This document shows, piece after piece, positions 45,024-54,253 of a DNA stretch of 64,000 nucleotides. Position 1 is the stretch's first letter. Every line of letters starts with the position of its first letter. The notes beneath the pieces are model-generated. The model saw nothing but the letters and a program-made list of their open reading frames with translations, did not search any database and was not told the DNA's origin. This DNA is from Planctomycetota bacterium (GTDB taxonomy: Bacteria > Planctomycetota > J058 > JAJDCP01). Where the stretch lies: positions 1 to 64,000 of the forward strand of contig JAJDCP010000080.1 in the NCBI GenBank assembly GCA_029260765.1. Direction: 5' to 3'. Made by a program: the position numbers and the translations under genes.

Positions 45024-46448
45024 CTACTCCGAGCTCGAGGGGGAATCGACGGGGTATGGCGACGCAGCCCAGGCCTTCCATGACCCGTCGTACCAGCGCA
45101 CCTTCGTGAAACCCAACATATAGCGCAGTGTGAAGTATGCGTGGCTCGCGCGGTGGCCGGATTGGCAGTATACCACGACCTCACGCTCTGCGCTGGCCCC
45201 CAGAGCCTCGTAGGCACTGCGCAGACGGGCGATGTCGCGCCAGTGGCCGCCGTCACGCCCCGGGGCATAGTCGAGCGTGAAGTCGTGGTTGCGGGCTCCG
45301 GGAACATGGCCCCCACGGCCTGCGACAGCACTGGCCAGGCCGGCATACTCCTCTGGCCTCCGCATGTCGAGGATCAGGGCCTGACCCTCATCGACCGCGG
45401 CGGCGACCTCGGAGGTCGTCATCGTGAAACCATCGGCGCCTGGCACCGCCCGCTCCACGGGACCCCGCTCGGAGAGTTGGGCTGTCTCGGGGCGGCCTTC
45501 GGCCAGCCATGCGCCCCAGCCGCCCTCGAGCACGGCGACCCGCGTCTGGCCGCCGCGCAGCAGCGCCAGGGCCAACAAGGTCTCGTCGTGCATGCGCTCC
45601 CCATAGATGGCCACGGGCTCCGAAGCGCCGAGACCCAGGGCAGCCAGGCGGTCCGACAGTTCTTCGGCCGGCAACAGCATGCTGTCGACGCCGTCCCGGT
45701 TGGCGCGGACAGAGGGGAGGGGAAGACTGATGGCGCCCGGGAGATGGCCGCGGGCAAACGATGCGGCGTCGCGAGCGTCGATGGCCACGACCTCCTGCAG
45801 GCGCGCCTCCAGCCAAGCCGTGGACACGACGGCCGGAGACTCGAGGCTCTCGGGGTCGCTGGCGCCGGGCACCAGGGCGTGGCCGCCTTCCAGAAAGAAG
45901 CGCCGCCGCTCGGCCCACACCAGCGTCTGGTCGTGAGCGAGGCTCTCGGACAGGATACCCCGCAGGGACGGTGGCGTCAGGACTTCGCGCCGGAAGGACC
46001 GCAGCCCGCCCAGGAGGACGTGGACGTGCTCGTGGCCCCGACGCAGGAGCTCGACGGCCACATCGAAGGCGTCGTGCCCGTCCTCGTCGTACAGCACCAG
46101 CTCGCGATCCGGGTCGCCTCCAGTCAGGGCGATCAAGTCGGTAGCGACCGCGACCGCCGGGTCGAGCTGGATGGCCCCAGGGATGTGCCAGCGTTGGTGG
46201 TCGGCCTCCGGGCGCAGGTCTATGATGGTCTGATCGACGCGCCGGCGCATAACGAACTGCGCCAGGAGCTCGCCGTCGATGAACACGGGCCGGACCAGCA
46301 ACCCCGGCAGGGCGGAGGCCTCTTCGGTGGGAACCTGCGCTGCGTCCCAGAAGCCGCCCGAGCGCACTGCCAGGGCCGCAAGCACGACAACAACGGCCAT
46401 CAAGGCGACGGCAGCGGCTTGAGTCTTGCGATCAGGGTCGGTTGCCAT
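45024..46448 (-). CDS. membrane-anchored triple-rhodanese sulfurtransferase
   Basis: This 474-residue protein has one N-terminal membrane helix (about 10-30) and three rhodanese domains. Only the third keeps the catalytic loop Cys (VVVYCQSGHRASHA, a CxxGxR-type loop). The first has Asp at that point (LVLYDEDGHDA) and the second Gly (VAIYGERMHDET), so those two should be structural. Rhodaneses move sulfane sulfur from thiosulfate or persulfides to acceptors. The anchor would place the domains in the periplasm. It lies three bases after the YeeE/YedE half gene and five bases before arsR. Confidence 0.9.
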   Translation of the reverse strand: MATDPDRKTQAAAVALMAVVVVLAALAVRSGGFWDAAQVPTEEASALPGLLVRPVFIDGELLAQFVMRRRVDQTIIDLRPEADHQRWHIPGAIQLDPAVAVATDLIALTGGDPDRELVLYDEDGHDAFDVAVELLRRGHEHVHVLLGGLRSFRREVLTPPSLRGILSESLAHDQTLVWAERRRFFLEGGHALVPGASDPESLESPAVVSTAWLEARLQEVVAIDARDAASFARGHLPGAISLPLPSVRANRDGVDSMLLPAEELSDRLAALGLGASEPVAIYGERMHDETLLALALLRGGQTRVAVLEGGWGAWLAEGRPETAQLSERGPVERAVPGADGFTMTTSEVAAAVDEGQALILDMRRPEEYAGLASAVAGRGGHVPGARNHDFTLDYAPGRDGGHWRDIARLRSAYEALGASAEREVVVYCQSGHRASHAYFTLRYMLGFTKVRWYDGSWKAWAASPYPVDSPSSSE

Positions 46449-46451
46449 GGT

Positions 46452-47072
46452 CTACTCCTTTCCGTCCGTAGGGGTTGCCTGTCTTGCTGCCAGGCGTGCG
46501 GCCATGCTCCGCTCGACGCGCGTCGCAGCAGCAAACGCGAGCAGCGCCGCTACCAAGACGAGCAAGGTCACCTGGCCGCTGGACATGCCCAGAATGTCGG
46601 GCAGGGTCGAGACACCCCAGGCTCCCGAAGTGGAGAAACCCCGGATACCGGGCTCGACGAATGCGAAGGCCAGACTTCCGCCCCCGACCGCGGCCAGGAA
46701 CACCAGAGCGTCCAGTTTGCCGCTGGCCAGCCCGACCAGAGCCGTTCCCGGGCACCAGCCACCCATCACGAAGCCTACGCCGAAGAGCAGGCCGCCCACG
46801 AGCTGGGGCCACAGGAAGGTCTCGGGCTGGAAGATGCCATCCATCGCCACCAGGCCCCCGGCGTTCAATGTCCACAGACCCAGCGCGGCGGTCACGATGG
46901 CGGTGCCCATGACCTTGAGGACGGCGAAGTCACGGAAGTAGAAGATCGCAGCCAGCTTACGGCTGCTGCCGAAGCCGGCGCGTTCGAGCCAGAAGCCGAA
47001 ACCCAATCCGACGAGCAGAGCCAGGAACAAGCCTTCGGGTCCATTGAGGATTCCCTGTGCATAGCTGGTCAT
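46452..47072 (-). CDS. YeeE/YedE-type sulfur transporter, second half
   Basis: This 206-residue membrane protein has about five helices and the family signature GGWCPGTALVGLASGKLDAL, whose Cys lies in the thiosulfate path of YeeE-type transporters. The ATG at 47072 overlaps the stop of the preceding half by one base (TGATG), so the two polypeptides are translated together and likely form one transporter. Long YeeE proteins carry both halves in one chain. Substrate is probably thiosulfate or a related sulfur compound, by family and operon context. Confidence 0.88.
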   Translation of the reverse strand: MTSYAQGILNGPEGLFLALLVGLGFGFWLERAGFGSSRKLAAIFYFRDFAVLKVMGTAIVTAALGLWTLNAGGLVAMDGIFQPETFLWPQLVGGLLFGVGFVMGGWCPGTALVGLASGKLDALVFLAAVGGGSLAFAFVEPGIRGFSTSGAWGVSTLPDILGMSSGQVTLLVLVAALLAFAAATRVERSMAARLAARQATPTDGKE

Positions 47073-47641
47073 CACAGCCACTCCTTTCTCACGGGCCAGG
47101 CAAAGGCGAAGGCGCTCGCAAACATCGCGAGCATGAACACCCAGCCTCCAGTCATGAGCAGGGCACCGCCAGACAAGCCCTGACCCGAGGTGCAGCCCAG
47201 GGCCAGGCGGCTGGCGAAACCGACGATCAGGCCGCCGCCGAGCGCGAACAAGAGCCGTTTGCCGGGCGTGATGTGCGGTCCGCGCTCCACGCTGAAGCGC
47301 ACACGGCGCGCGCTCCAGGCCGAGAGCCCACCCGCCAGGAGCACGCCGCCCGCCATGAACACGAGGTAGTAGGCCAGCGGCGAGCCCCGTTCGAACCAGG
47401 GGCCCAGTGTCGGGTTGGCTTCCATCGGGGCTGGGAGCACGGCATGGGCGGCGACCGCAGCCGTCCGGGCGATCGCTCCAGAGGCTCCCAGCCCGGCGCC
47501 GAGGACCACGTAGGAGAGCAGCAGGGTCAGACCGAGCCCAACCCCGGCCAGGTACGGATTCCAGTAGGGGCGCGGGCCTGGTGCAGGCGGGGCCGCGTCG
47601 CCCAGAACCTCGTCTTGTCGTGTCATCGTGTCGGTGCTCAA
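47072..47641 (-). CDS. YeeE/YedE-type sulfur transporter, first half
   Basis: This 189-residue membrane protein has about four helices and the motif ALGCTSGQGLSGGA, the conserved Cys loop of the YeeE/YedE (sulf_transp) family. The N-terminal 35 residues are cytoplasmic, Pro-rich and lack a signal peptide. It starts 23 bases after the stop of the metallo-beta-lactamase/rhodanese gene and is coupled to the second half by a one-base overlap. Two-gene half-transporters of this type commonly accompany rhodaneses and ArsR regulators. Confidence 0.88.
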   Translation of the reverse strand: MSTDTMTRQDEVLGDAAPPAPGPRPYWNPYLAGVGLGLTLLLSYVVLGAGLGASGAIARTAAVAAHAVLPAPMEANPTLGPWFERGSPLAYYLVFMAGGVLLAGGLSAWSARRVRFSVERGPHITPGKRLLFALGGGLIVGFASRLALGCTSGQGLSGGALLMTGGWVFMLAMFASAFAFAWPVRKEWL

Positions 47642-47664
47642 GGCAAGTCTCCTGACAAGTGTGG

Positions 47665-49713
47665 CTAGCAGCCGGCTCGTGGGATGGTGCGGGGTTTGGG
47701 AGTCGAGGGCGGGGCCGCGGGGGCCACAGGCACTGCTGGCAGGTCGGAGGCCCTGGGCGTGACCCTTGTGGAGGGAGTGGCCCCGGGACGCAGTGCGGCA
47801 AGCTCGATCTCGGCGTAGTAGGCCTCGGTGCCGCCCACCAGGAAGCGCACCACGCGCGTGTCCGAGAAGCGGCCCATCAAGACCCCCGAGGCGGCCGCGG
47901 CCAGGGTTCCCCCGCCGTCGACGAGCACGACGCGCACTTGGGTGGGCAGCGCCTGCACATGGGCCAACAGGTCGACGGCATCGACGCGCACGGCTCCCGG
48001 CACATGGTACTCCTGATATTGCCAGGCCGGCCGCAGGTCCAGGACCGCGTACAGCGCGCTCTGCCCTTGCAACATCAGCGCCAGGCTACGCGCCTCGACG
48101 GGCTCGGGCAGCGGCAACAGCGACAGCGCCGGAGCGGCGCTGGTCAGGGCGGCGGGCGCGGACTCGGTCGCCAGAGCGCCGATCAGCGGGAGCGCACGGT
48201 TGTGCCAGGCATCCAGGCCGCCATCCAGGTTGGCTACTTGCTCGAAGCCCAGGCGCTCCGCCAGCCCCACCGCCATCGAGCTGCGGTAGGCCGTGTTGCA
48301 GACCAACAGCAGCGGTTGCTTGCGGTCGAGCAGCTGTCCCATATCTTCCCATCTGTCCAGGGGGAGGTTGATGGAGCCCGACATGCGCAAGTGCTCGAAT
48401 TCCGAGGGAGTCCGTACATCGACCGTAAGGGCTTCCTGACCGTCGCGGATCGTCTGTTCGAGCGCCTCCGGACTGAGCATGCGTGTCTGGCGCAGGGGCA
48501 GCCCGGCGGCCTTCCAAGCCTGGACACCTCCGACCAGGTAGCCCGCCGCGGCGAACCCGATCCGTTGCAGGCGGAACTGGGCCTCGGCAACATCGGCATC
48601 AGCGCCGACCAAAATGATCGGGGAGCCTGGAGGCACGACGGTGCCGGCCCAGGTGTCGAAACGGCCGCGGATCGCGATGTTGATCGCCCCAGGGAGGTGT
48701 GCGGCGCTGTACTCTGGAGTCGAGCGCACATCGATGAGCCAGGCGCCCTGGGTCGTGCGGGCCTGGACGCTTGCCGCGTCGAGCCCCTCCGGCAGGCCAG
48801 GCTGGGCGGTGACACGGGGCGGCCCCTCGCGGTTCAGGCGGACATTGTAGGCGAAGTAGGCGGGAGCCGGCGAAAGCCCGCTGATGTCGGCGGCCACGAA
48901 GGCGGCGCGGCTTTGCTCGACCAGGAAGGGGTTGCTGTGGCGCTGCTCGCCGATCGTGCTCTTCGTCTCTGCGGACAGATGTGCACCGCACAGCGAGCCC
49001 GCGCCGTGTGCCGGCAACACCAGGGTCGGGTCGGGCAGCCCCTTCAGGCGTTGCATCGAGTCGAAGGCGTGGTTCGCGAGCACCGCCGGCGTCATCTCCC
49101 CTCCCACCAGGTCGGGCCGGCCGATCCCGCCGATGAACAGGGCGTCACCGGTCAGTGCCCAGATGGGATCGACAGAAGCACCGGGAACGCTGACCAACAG
49201 GGTCATCGAGTCGAGGGTGTGCCCCGGGGTCGCCCAGAATGTCAACGTCGCCGAACCCAACGAGAGCACATCGCCGTCCTGCAATCCGCGGTGGGGGAAC
49301 TCCGAACCGCTGGCACCGCTGATCAGGATCTCTGCGCCGGTGCGTTCTTGCAGCTCGATGTGTCCCGCCACGAAGTCGGCGTTGGTGTGCGTCAGGATCA
49401 CATAGCGTAGCGTGAGGCCCAGGGCCGCCATATCTCGCAGGTAGTGTTCTACATCGCGCTGCGGGTCGACGACGGCGGCCTCGCCATCGGCGCCGATCAG
49501 GTAGGTCAGCTGCGAGAGGCAGCCGAGATGATACTGGCGGATCAGCGCGGGCCCTTGCCGTTGTTCGAAAGAGAGCTGAGGGCTGGCCGCATCGCCGCTG
49601 TGCGTCGCGGCTTCGGCGTCGTCGCCGGTGCTCTGGGCCCAGGCCGGCTGCAACAGCAGGCAAGCGAGGAGGGCCAGAGTCACACTCTGTCGAGGGCTGG
49701 CGGACTTCGTCAT
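47665..49713 (-). CDS. secreted metallo-beta-lactamase/rhodanese protein (persulfide dioxygenase-like)
   Basis: This 682-residue exported protein has a signal peptide (residues 1-27, ending PAWAQ). Residues 50-265 form a metallo-beta-lactamase domain of the ETHE1/Blh type, followed by three rhodanese domains (about 325-420, 425-525 and 545-640). ETHE1-like iron ligands are conserved as His109, the His of TPGHTLDS and the Asp of LTGDALFI. The neighbouring motif reads THTNADF instead of THxHADH, with Asn111 replacing a conserved His. Among the rhodaneses only the middle one has its Cys (Cys472, LLVCNTAYRSS). Persulfide dioxygenases oxidise glutathione persulfide to sulfite; a periplasmic version may act on other persulfides. 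First gene of the operon, directly after a consensus promoter. Confidence 0.9.
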   Translation of the reverse strand: MTKSASPRQSVTLALLACLLLQPAWAQSTGDDAEAATHSGDAASPQLSFEQRQGPALIRQYHLGCLSQLTYLIGADGEAAVVDPQRDVEHYLRDMAALGLTLRYVILTHTNADFVAGHIELQERTGAEILISGASGSEFPHRGLQDGDVLSLGSATLTFWATPGHTLDSMTLLVSVPGASVDPIWALTGDALFIGGIGRPDLVGGEMTPAVLANHAFDSMQRLKGLPDPTLVLPAHGAGSLCGAHLSAETKSTIGEQRHSNPFLVEQSRAAFVAADISGLSPAPAYFAYNVRLNREGPPRVTAQPGLPEGLDAASVQARTTQGAWLIDVRSTPEYSAAHLPGAINIAIRGRFDTWAGTVVPPGSPIILVGADADVAEAQFRLQRIGFAAAGYLVGGVQAWKAAGLPLRQTRMLSPEALEQTIRDGQEALTVDVRTPSEFEHLRMSGSINLPLDRWEDMGQLLDRKQPLLLVCNTAYRSSMAVGLAERLGFEQVANLDGGLDAWHNRALPLIGALATESAPAALTSAAPALSLLPLPEPVEARSLALMLQGQSALYAVLDLRPAWQYQEYHVPGAVRVDAVDLLAHVQALPTQVRVVLVDGGGTLAAAASGVLMGRFSDTRVVRFLVGGTEAYYAEIELAALRPGATPSTRVTPRASDLPAVPVAPAAPPSTPKPRTIPRAGC

Positions 49714-49756
49714 GGTCTGTCTCCTGGAGCTCGGGGCGTATGGAAGCGCGTTACTA

Positions 49757-49795
49757 ACTATTTGACTATATAGCCGAATGGTTGAATAGTGTCAA
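49757..49795 (-). promoter_or_regulatory. sulfur-operon promoter with overlapping ArsR-type operator
   Basis: On the minus strand TTGACA (49795-49790) is followed by exactly 17 bases and TATATA (49772-49767), a near-perfect sigma-70 promoter aimed at the rhodanese operon. An inverted repeat ACTATT/AATAGT (49757-49762 with 49785-49790) spans the -10 and touches the -35. Its centre contains CTATATAG. AT-rich imperfect palindromes over the -10 are typical ArsR/SmtB operators. Binding by the operon's own ArsR is inference. Confidence 0.75.
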
Positions 49796-50265
49796 GATGT
49801 GCATCCACGCTCCGCGCTGCCGGCTGTCCCAAGCGGGCGCATGGTTCGCGGCTGGGAAAGGACGCGGAATGCGGGCGGGTTGGGTTGTCCTGCCAGGGGT
49901 CGCTCGGTTTTCAAAGGGCCGTGGACTGGAAGTTGCGCGCAGCCCAGAGCAAAGCTGCCCAGCGGCACTTCGACTTCCCCATCGTGCGGGGATGGGGACT
50001 TCCAGCCACCCGCCCACGGGGTTCGGACCGCGAGCCCGCATCGGATTCCGTACCTGATCCTGATGTCCCTGGGGTGGGGTTCTCCGAGAGGGGATGCCTT
50101 CCAGGAGGCCGATTCTACAGGCCCTACGCAGAATTGTCCGAGAACCGGACACTTCATGGCTCCAGTCCGCGCAGCCGGGCTGCGCAGCCCGGCCGCCGAG
50201 AACAGGCACGGGCTTTGCGACCAACCCGACGCATTGCCCTGGACACGGGCAGCTGGAGAGCAGCG
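49796..50265. other. intergenic region upstream of an orphan gene
   Basis: This 470-base stretch contains no supported gene, although several frames stay open because of high GC. A hairpin tccccatc/gatgggga occurs at 49976-49998, and a GC-rich repeat of gcgcagcc/gggctgcgc type near 50165. Either may end transcription from the right or be relic repeats. Confidence 0.35.
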
Positions 50266-51072
50266 ATGGCCGATCCCCTGGAACCTCCGGAACGTGGCAC
50301 CCAAGCCCGCACAGCCTGGAACGACCGTGTGCGCGCGGGCAGACTGATGACCCACGTCAACGGCGCGCGGCCGCGGCGCAAGCGCAATCCCAATCCGGTC
50401 TGCCAGCCCCCGGTGATCCATGGGCCGACCGACAACTTCAGCGACAGCTTCGGCAATGTACGGAAACGCTACCTCGGCCAGGGCGAGGCTCGCGAAGTCG
50501 GCTTCAGCCTGTCGCTGGTGGTTGCCGAGGACGTAAAGGCAGCGCTGTTGTTGAGCCGATCCCTGGTGAGCCTGGCCATCCGCCGCACGCCTCTGGGCAT
50601 CCACGTGCGCAACCTGTTCGCCCAGATCTCGGACATCCATGCGCTGGCCGCCGGCTACGCCCCCTGGTTCCAGCAAGTCGAGCAGCGCTTCTCCCGGGCC
50701 CGTCCGACCTTCAACCAGAGCCGGCGCCAGCAGCATTTCTGCACCGTTGATGCGGGCCTGGACAAGAAGCTCAAGGAGGACGTCCTCGCATCGCACGGGC
50801 TGCTCGGCCGGTTGCTGACGATGTACTCCAAGCTCGACACCGCCCTGCAGCGCAAGCTCGGCGAGGCGCTGCGTCACTACAAAGAGATGCAGCGCCTGGG
50901 GGCGCAGCCTCCCTCGGGCGGCGAGCCGACGGCCGCCCGGCAGAAGGCCGTGCGCGCCATCGTGGCGCAGCGTTTGGCCGCTCTGCGCAAGGCCCGCACG
51001 CAGCTGAAGCCCCGTTTGTTCATCGGCTGGTCACGCCAGGCCTGGAAGAACCGCGGCGGCCATCCCTATTGA
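50266..51072 (+). CDS. orphan basic helical protein
   Basis: This 268-residue protein is read from the ATG at 50266, which follows GGAGAG by five bases. It is Arg/Lys-rich and mostly helical (DVKAALLLSRSLVSLAI, LLGRLLTMYSKLDTALQRKL, RAIVAQRLAALRKARTQLKP). There is no signal peptide, membrane helix or Cys cluster. Helix-rich C-terminal repeats suggest a coiled or bundle structure. The open frame continues upstream to 49789 without a better start. The neighbours give no clue and no family is recognised. Confidence 0.6.
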   Translation: MADPLEPPERGTQARTAWNDRVRAGRLMTHVNGARPRRKRNPNPVCQPPVIHGPTDNFSDSFGNVRKRYLGQGEAREVGFSLSLVVAEDVKAALLLSRSLVSLAIRRTPLGIHVRNLFAQISDIHALAAGYAPWFQQVEQRFSRARPTFNQSRRQQHFCTVDAGLDKKLKEDVLASHGLLGRLLTMYSKLDTALQRKLGEALRHYKEMQRLGAQPPSGGEPTAARQKAVRAIVAQRLAALRKARTQLKPRLFIGWSRQAWKNRGGHPY

Positions 51073-51404
51073 CTCCTGGCGCACACCGGAGAGTTTCCCC
51101 CCTGCCTGCGGACCCGACCACCATCCTGCGCCCAGGCCGTCGGCACGAGGTGACGCTTGCAGAGCCGTTCGAGTTGGTGGCGCCGTTGGCTACCGGGCGG
51201 GCGGGAGGACTGCCCCGCTTGCTACGACCATTGGGACCGGCAGCGACAACGATCTGTGGGGCATGCAGGACCTCAGCTGCCTGCGGGCAGCAGCACGTCG
51301 AGTCGAAGACCAAGATCGCCTGTCTCCTGACCCTCACCCGAGGTCGGGGGAGTGCATCGCCTGAGCTGGACGCTGGATCGTGCGGGTTCGAGCTCCCGGC
51401 ACTG
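51073..51404. other. convergent intergenic gap
   Basis: This 332-base gap lies between two convergent genes. One weak hairpin gctgcc/ggcagc (51276-51281 with 51286-51291) is seen. No gene or repeat is supported. Confidence 0.35.
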
Positions 51405-53234
51405 CTATCTGTCCCTGCCAGGGTCTTTCGGTCCTTCGCTCTGCTGCACCGGGCTGTCGGCGACTTTGCCGACGGCCGTGTAGGCGGTCGTCCCGGACTC
51501 GGCGACATGGGCCGTGAACCCGGGCGCCGCGCAGCCGCTGACGTTTTGCGCCTCGAGGAAGAGTTGGTGGCAGGCGATGCAGAACTTCCACCCGCCGAGA
51601 TAGCCCGCTGGCGTGTTGCTCCTGGCCGCGAAGTACATAGGCGGGTTCGTGCTGGCGGCGTGAAGGCCGCTGTCGGGGCAGTGGCTGCCGAGCTGGCTGG
51701 AAAAGAGCAGGGCGCACTTCGTGCACGTGACCCAGCCCTCGTAAGGGTGGCTCGGAGTCTGGTCAGGCAGGTAGAAGCTGGTCTTCAGGCCCGGGGCGTG
51801 GCTGTTGCCTGCGCCGCACGGGCCGCCGGCTCCACCGAGGAGTAGCCCCGCACACTTCGTACAGAGCCGGAACAACAGGTTGCCGGTCGGTACTGCCCCG
51901 CCTGACGTCGCAAACTGCCCCCCGAGGCGCTCGTCCATCGCCTGATGATGGCGCATCGCCGCCCCGTCCAGGCCGACGTTCGTCGTGATGCGGACGCCGC
52001 CGTCCGCCGCAGCGACCTGGACGTTCGCCTGCGGGATCGCGGGGAGCGCGATCTCGGTTCGGCCATTCACCGCGATGGCCGCGGTGGCCACGCCGTCGAC
52101 CAGAGACTCGCTGACGGTGACGGCGGTGGCATCGATAGCCCCTTCGATCAGGATCTGGTCATCCGGCGAGAAGTCGACCACGCGGCACAGCGCGCCGCCG
52201 TCGAACTCTGCCGCCTGAAACCGCACCGCGTCGGCGCCGGGACCGGTCAGGATGAAGTGCGCGCCCGGGCCTGCGAGCACCGTGTCGTCTCCCTCACCGC
52301 AGTCGACGAAGTCGTTGCCGCCGCGGGTCTCGATCGTGTCGTTCCCCTCGGCTGTGAAGAAGAGCTCGTCGATGTGGTCGAGCGGTGTCGACGCCCGGAA
52401 GAAGCGGCTCTGGTAGGTGTTGTTGCCCGCAAGGTCGGTGCCGATGATATGGTCGTCCCCCGATCCGGTCGCGAAGGCCTCGATGTGATGCAGGTTGTTG
52501 GCCTGCCCGACGTTGAGGATCACCGCTTCGCCGGTGCGGCGCTCGAACGCCAGGTTCCTATCAGCGATCGCACCGTCGATGACGAGCGAGGTGTCCTGCG
52601 GGTCGATCTCGGCTGCAAAGAAGAGCAGATCAAACCCGCTGTCACTCGGCGTGGCCACGTTTGGCGTGTGGCCGAAGATGGTGTAGCCGTCCAGCGAGCT
52701 ACCGATGATCACGATCATGTCGTCGCCCGGACCGGCGATCAGCTCGTCGTCGCCGTCGCGCCCGACCAGGAGGTCGGCCCCGCTCTCGCCCAGCAAGACG
52801 TCGCCTCCGTCGCCGCCGTCGAGGTAGTCGTGGTGGCTGCCCCCCTTCAGGACGTCGTTCCCACCGTCGCCGAAGAGGATGTTGTTCCCGTTTCCGCCCT
52901 CGAGGGTGTCGTTGTCGTCACCGCCGTGGAGGATGTCGTCGCCGGCAGATCCCAGCAGGAGGTCGTCGCCTGCCTCTCCGAACAGCTCATCCTCGCCGGG
53001 CCCCCCATCGACCTCGTCCTTGCCGCCGCCGGCCCGGACCAGATCGTTGCCGCCGAGGGCGTTGATGTCATCATCCTCGTCGGTCGTTGGCGGGTTGTAG
53101 GACGCGTCGATGACGTCGTCCCCCGCGGTTCCTCGAATCCTCCGCAGCCGGTCGGCGCGGACTTCGAAGCTCAGCGCGACATACCCTGCGATGCTCAGCG
53201 ACACGACGGCCGCGATACTTCTGGCTAGCTTCAC
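51405..53234 (-). CDS. secreted RTX-like calcium-binding protein with three C-terminal CxxC repeats
   Basis: This 609-residue exported protein starts at GTG 53234 behind AGGAGAGAG. A signal peptide covers residues 1-26. Residues about 35-180 hold calcium-binding nonapeptide repeats (GGNDLVRAGGGKD, GDDLLLGSAGDDILHGGDD, GNGNNILFGDGGNDVL). A beta-helix-like middle has more such repeats near 300 (GGNDFVDCGEGDD). From about 450 to 590 three repeats follow the pattern W/F-x2-C-x2-C-x2-L-F ... C-x-A/P ... G-x-H: LFRLCTKCAGLLL, WVTCTKCALLFSS, WKFCIACHQLFLE. RTX repeats usually go with type I secretion, but an N-terminal signal is seen here. No enzymatic domain was found. Likely surface or matrix protein. 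Confidence 0.85.
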   Translation of the reverse strand: MKLARSIAAVVSLSIAGYVALSFEVRADRLRRIRGTAGDDVIDASYNPPTTDEDDDINALGGNDLVRAGGGKDEVDGGPGEDELFGEAGDDLLLGSAGDDILHGGDDNDTLEGGNGNNILFGDGGNDVLKGGSHHDYLDGGDGGDVLLGESGADLLVGRDGDDELIAGPGDDMIVIIGSSLDGYTIFGHTPNVATPSDSGFDLLFFAAEIDPQDTSLVIDGAIADRNLAFERRTGEAVILNVGQANNLHHIEAFATGSGDDHIIGTDLAGNNTYQSRFFRASTPLDHIDELFFTAEGNDTIETRGGNDFVDCGEGDDTVLAGPGAHFILTGPGADAVRFQAAEFDGGALCRVVDFSPDDQILIEGAIDATAVTVSESLVDGVATAAIAVNGRTEIALPAIPQANVQVAAADGGVRITTNVGLDGAAMRHHQAMDERLGGQFATSGGAVPTGNLLFRLCTKCAGLLLGGAGGPCGAGNSHAPGLKTSFYLPDQTPSHPYEGWVTCTKCALLFSSQLGSHCPDSGLHAASTNPPMYFAARSNTPAGYLGGWKFCIACHQLFLEAQNVSGCAAPGFTAHVAESGTTAYTAVGKVADSPVQQSEGPKDPGRDR

Positions 53235-54253
53235 AACTCTCTCCTCGGATAGGTGCTTGGCGGCTTGGCAGCTTGATTGGGTACCGCCTCATGCCGGCTG
53301 GATGGACCCGAGATGTCTGCGTCGTCCTGGGTCACTCGTCTGGCTGCGCTCGGTCGGCCGGACCGGTCGTGGCAACTTGCCTGGCCGGCTTCGCCGCGGG
53401 CCTCCGTATGGGGAGGCGCCGCATACTGGCCTCGCCATCAGCTCTGCCCCTTGCGGAGCCGAGGGCTCTGCACCCTGCCACGGGCGGGGCACACACCTGC
53501 GTTTTTCAGGATCGACCATCCTGAGCTCAATATAGCAGGACCGAGGCCGAGTGGATACGGCATGTCGGGTCAAGTAAAGACCCGGCAAGTCCTGCCACGA
53601 AAAACCGCCTGCCGAGGCGCGTCGCCTCCTGTTCGCTCTGGCCTCCGCAGCGAACCTGTTCGAATACGACCAGACTGTCGGAGGATCGCGACCGCGGCAC
53701 TCTTCTTGCCGGCTCAACCCCGTCATCGAAACACCGGTGGCCGCAAACGCGACCAGCTCGATTTCCCTACGACGGCCTCGATCTCTGTGCGAGTCTCTCC
53801 GGCATCCGCCGCGATGTGCAGTTTCTGGGATGGTGCGCGCAAGGAAGGCTGGCGCCTCGAGCGGATCGCTTGGGAACAGGCGCGCTCTCAGTGGACACTC
53901 AACTCCACACTCGCGTACCTTCACCGGGGTCGCTGGCCAGGGCCGGCCGCCCGTCGCCTCCGAATGCGGGGTCCGGGGTCTGGGCGTGCGAGGCCGGGTT
54001 GCGGAACTCGATGAAGCCCGGGGCGATCGAGCCCGGGGCCATGACCAGCGCGAGGTCCTGCGGCAGCTGAAAGCCGAACTACTCGGAGCACGCGACCGCC
54101 AGGTGATCTTCCCGTGGCCGTTGGCGCCTCAGCCGGCCCCGAAACACGACACGCTGAGCGAGAGCCCGATCCAGAGCACCGTGGGGGGTCGCATCAGCCG
54201 CTTCCGATCCCGAGCAGCTGGCTTCCCTCTGCGTCCCGCGTCAAAATGCGCAG
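53235..54253. other. 1-kb region without a supported gene
   Basis: Frames on both strands remain open because of GC content but have shadow-like composition and no ribosome-binding sites. A plus-strand stretch near 54030-54120 (HDQREVLRQLKAELL) looks protein-like and may be a fragment. No repeat, hairpin array or RNA gene was recognised. It may be a decayed segment between the RTX-like gene and the toxin-antitoxin pair. Confidence 0.4.

Noticed and set aside
49789..50265. Upstream extension of the 268-residue orphan
   Set aside because: The frame is open, but the sequence is non-protein-like and a ribosome-binding site fits ATG 50266.
53277..54014. Plus-strand frame considered as a REP-associated transposase relic
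   Set aside because: Only a short VLPRKT-like stretch was reminiscent; the His-x-His signature and the catalytic Tyr context are missing.
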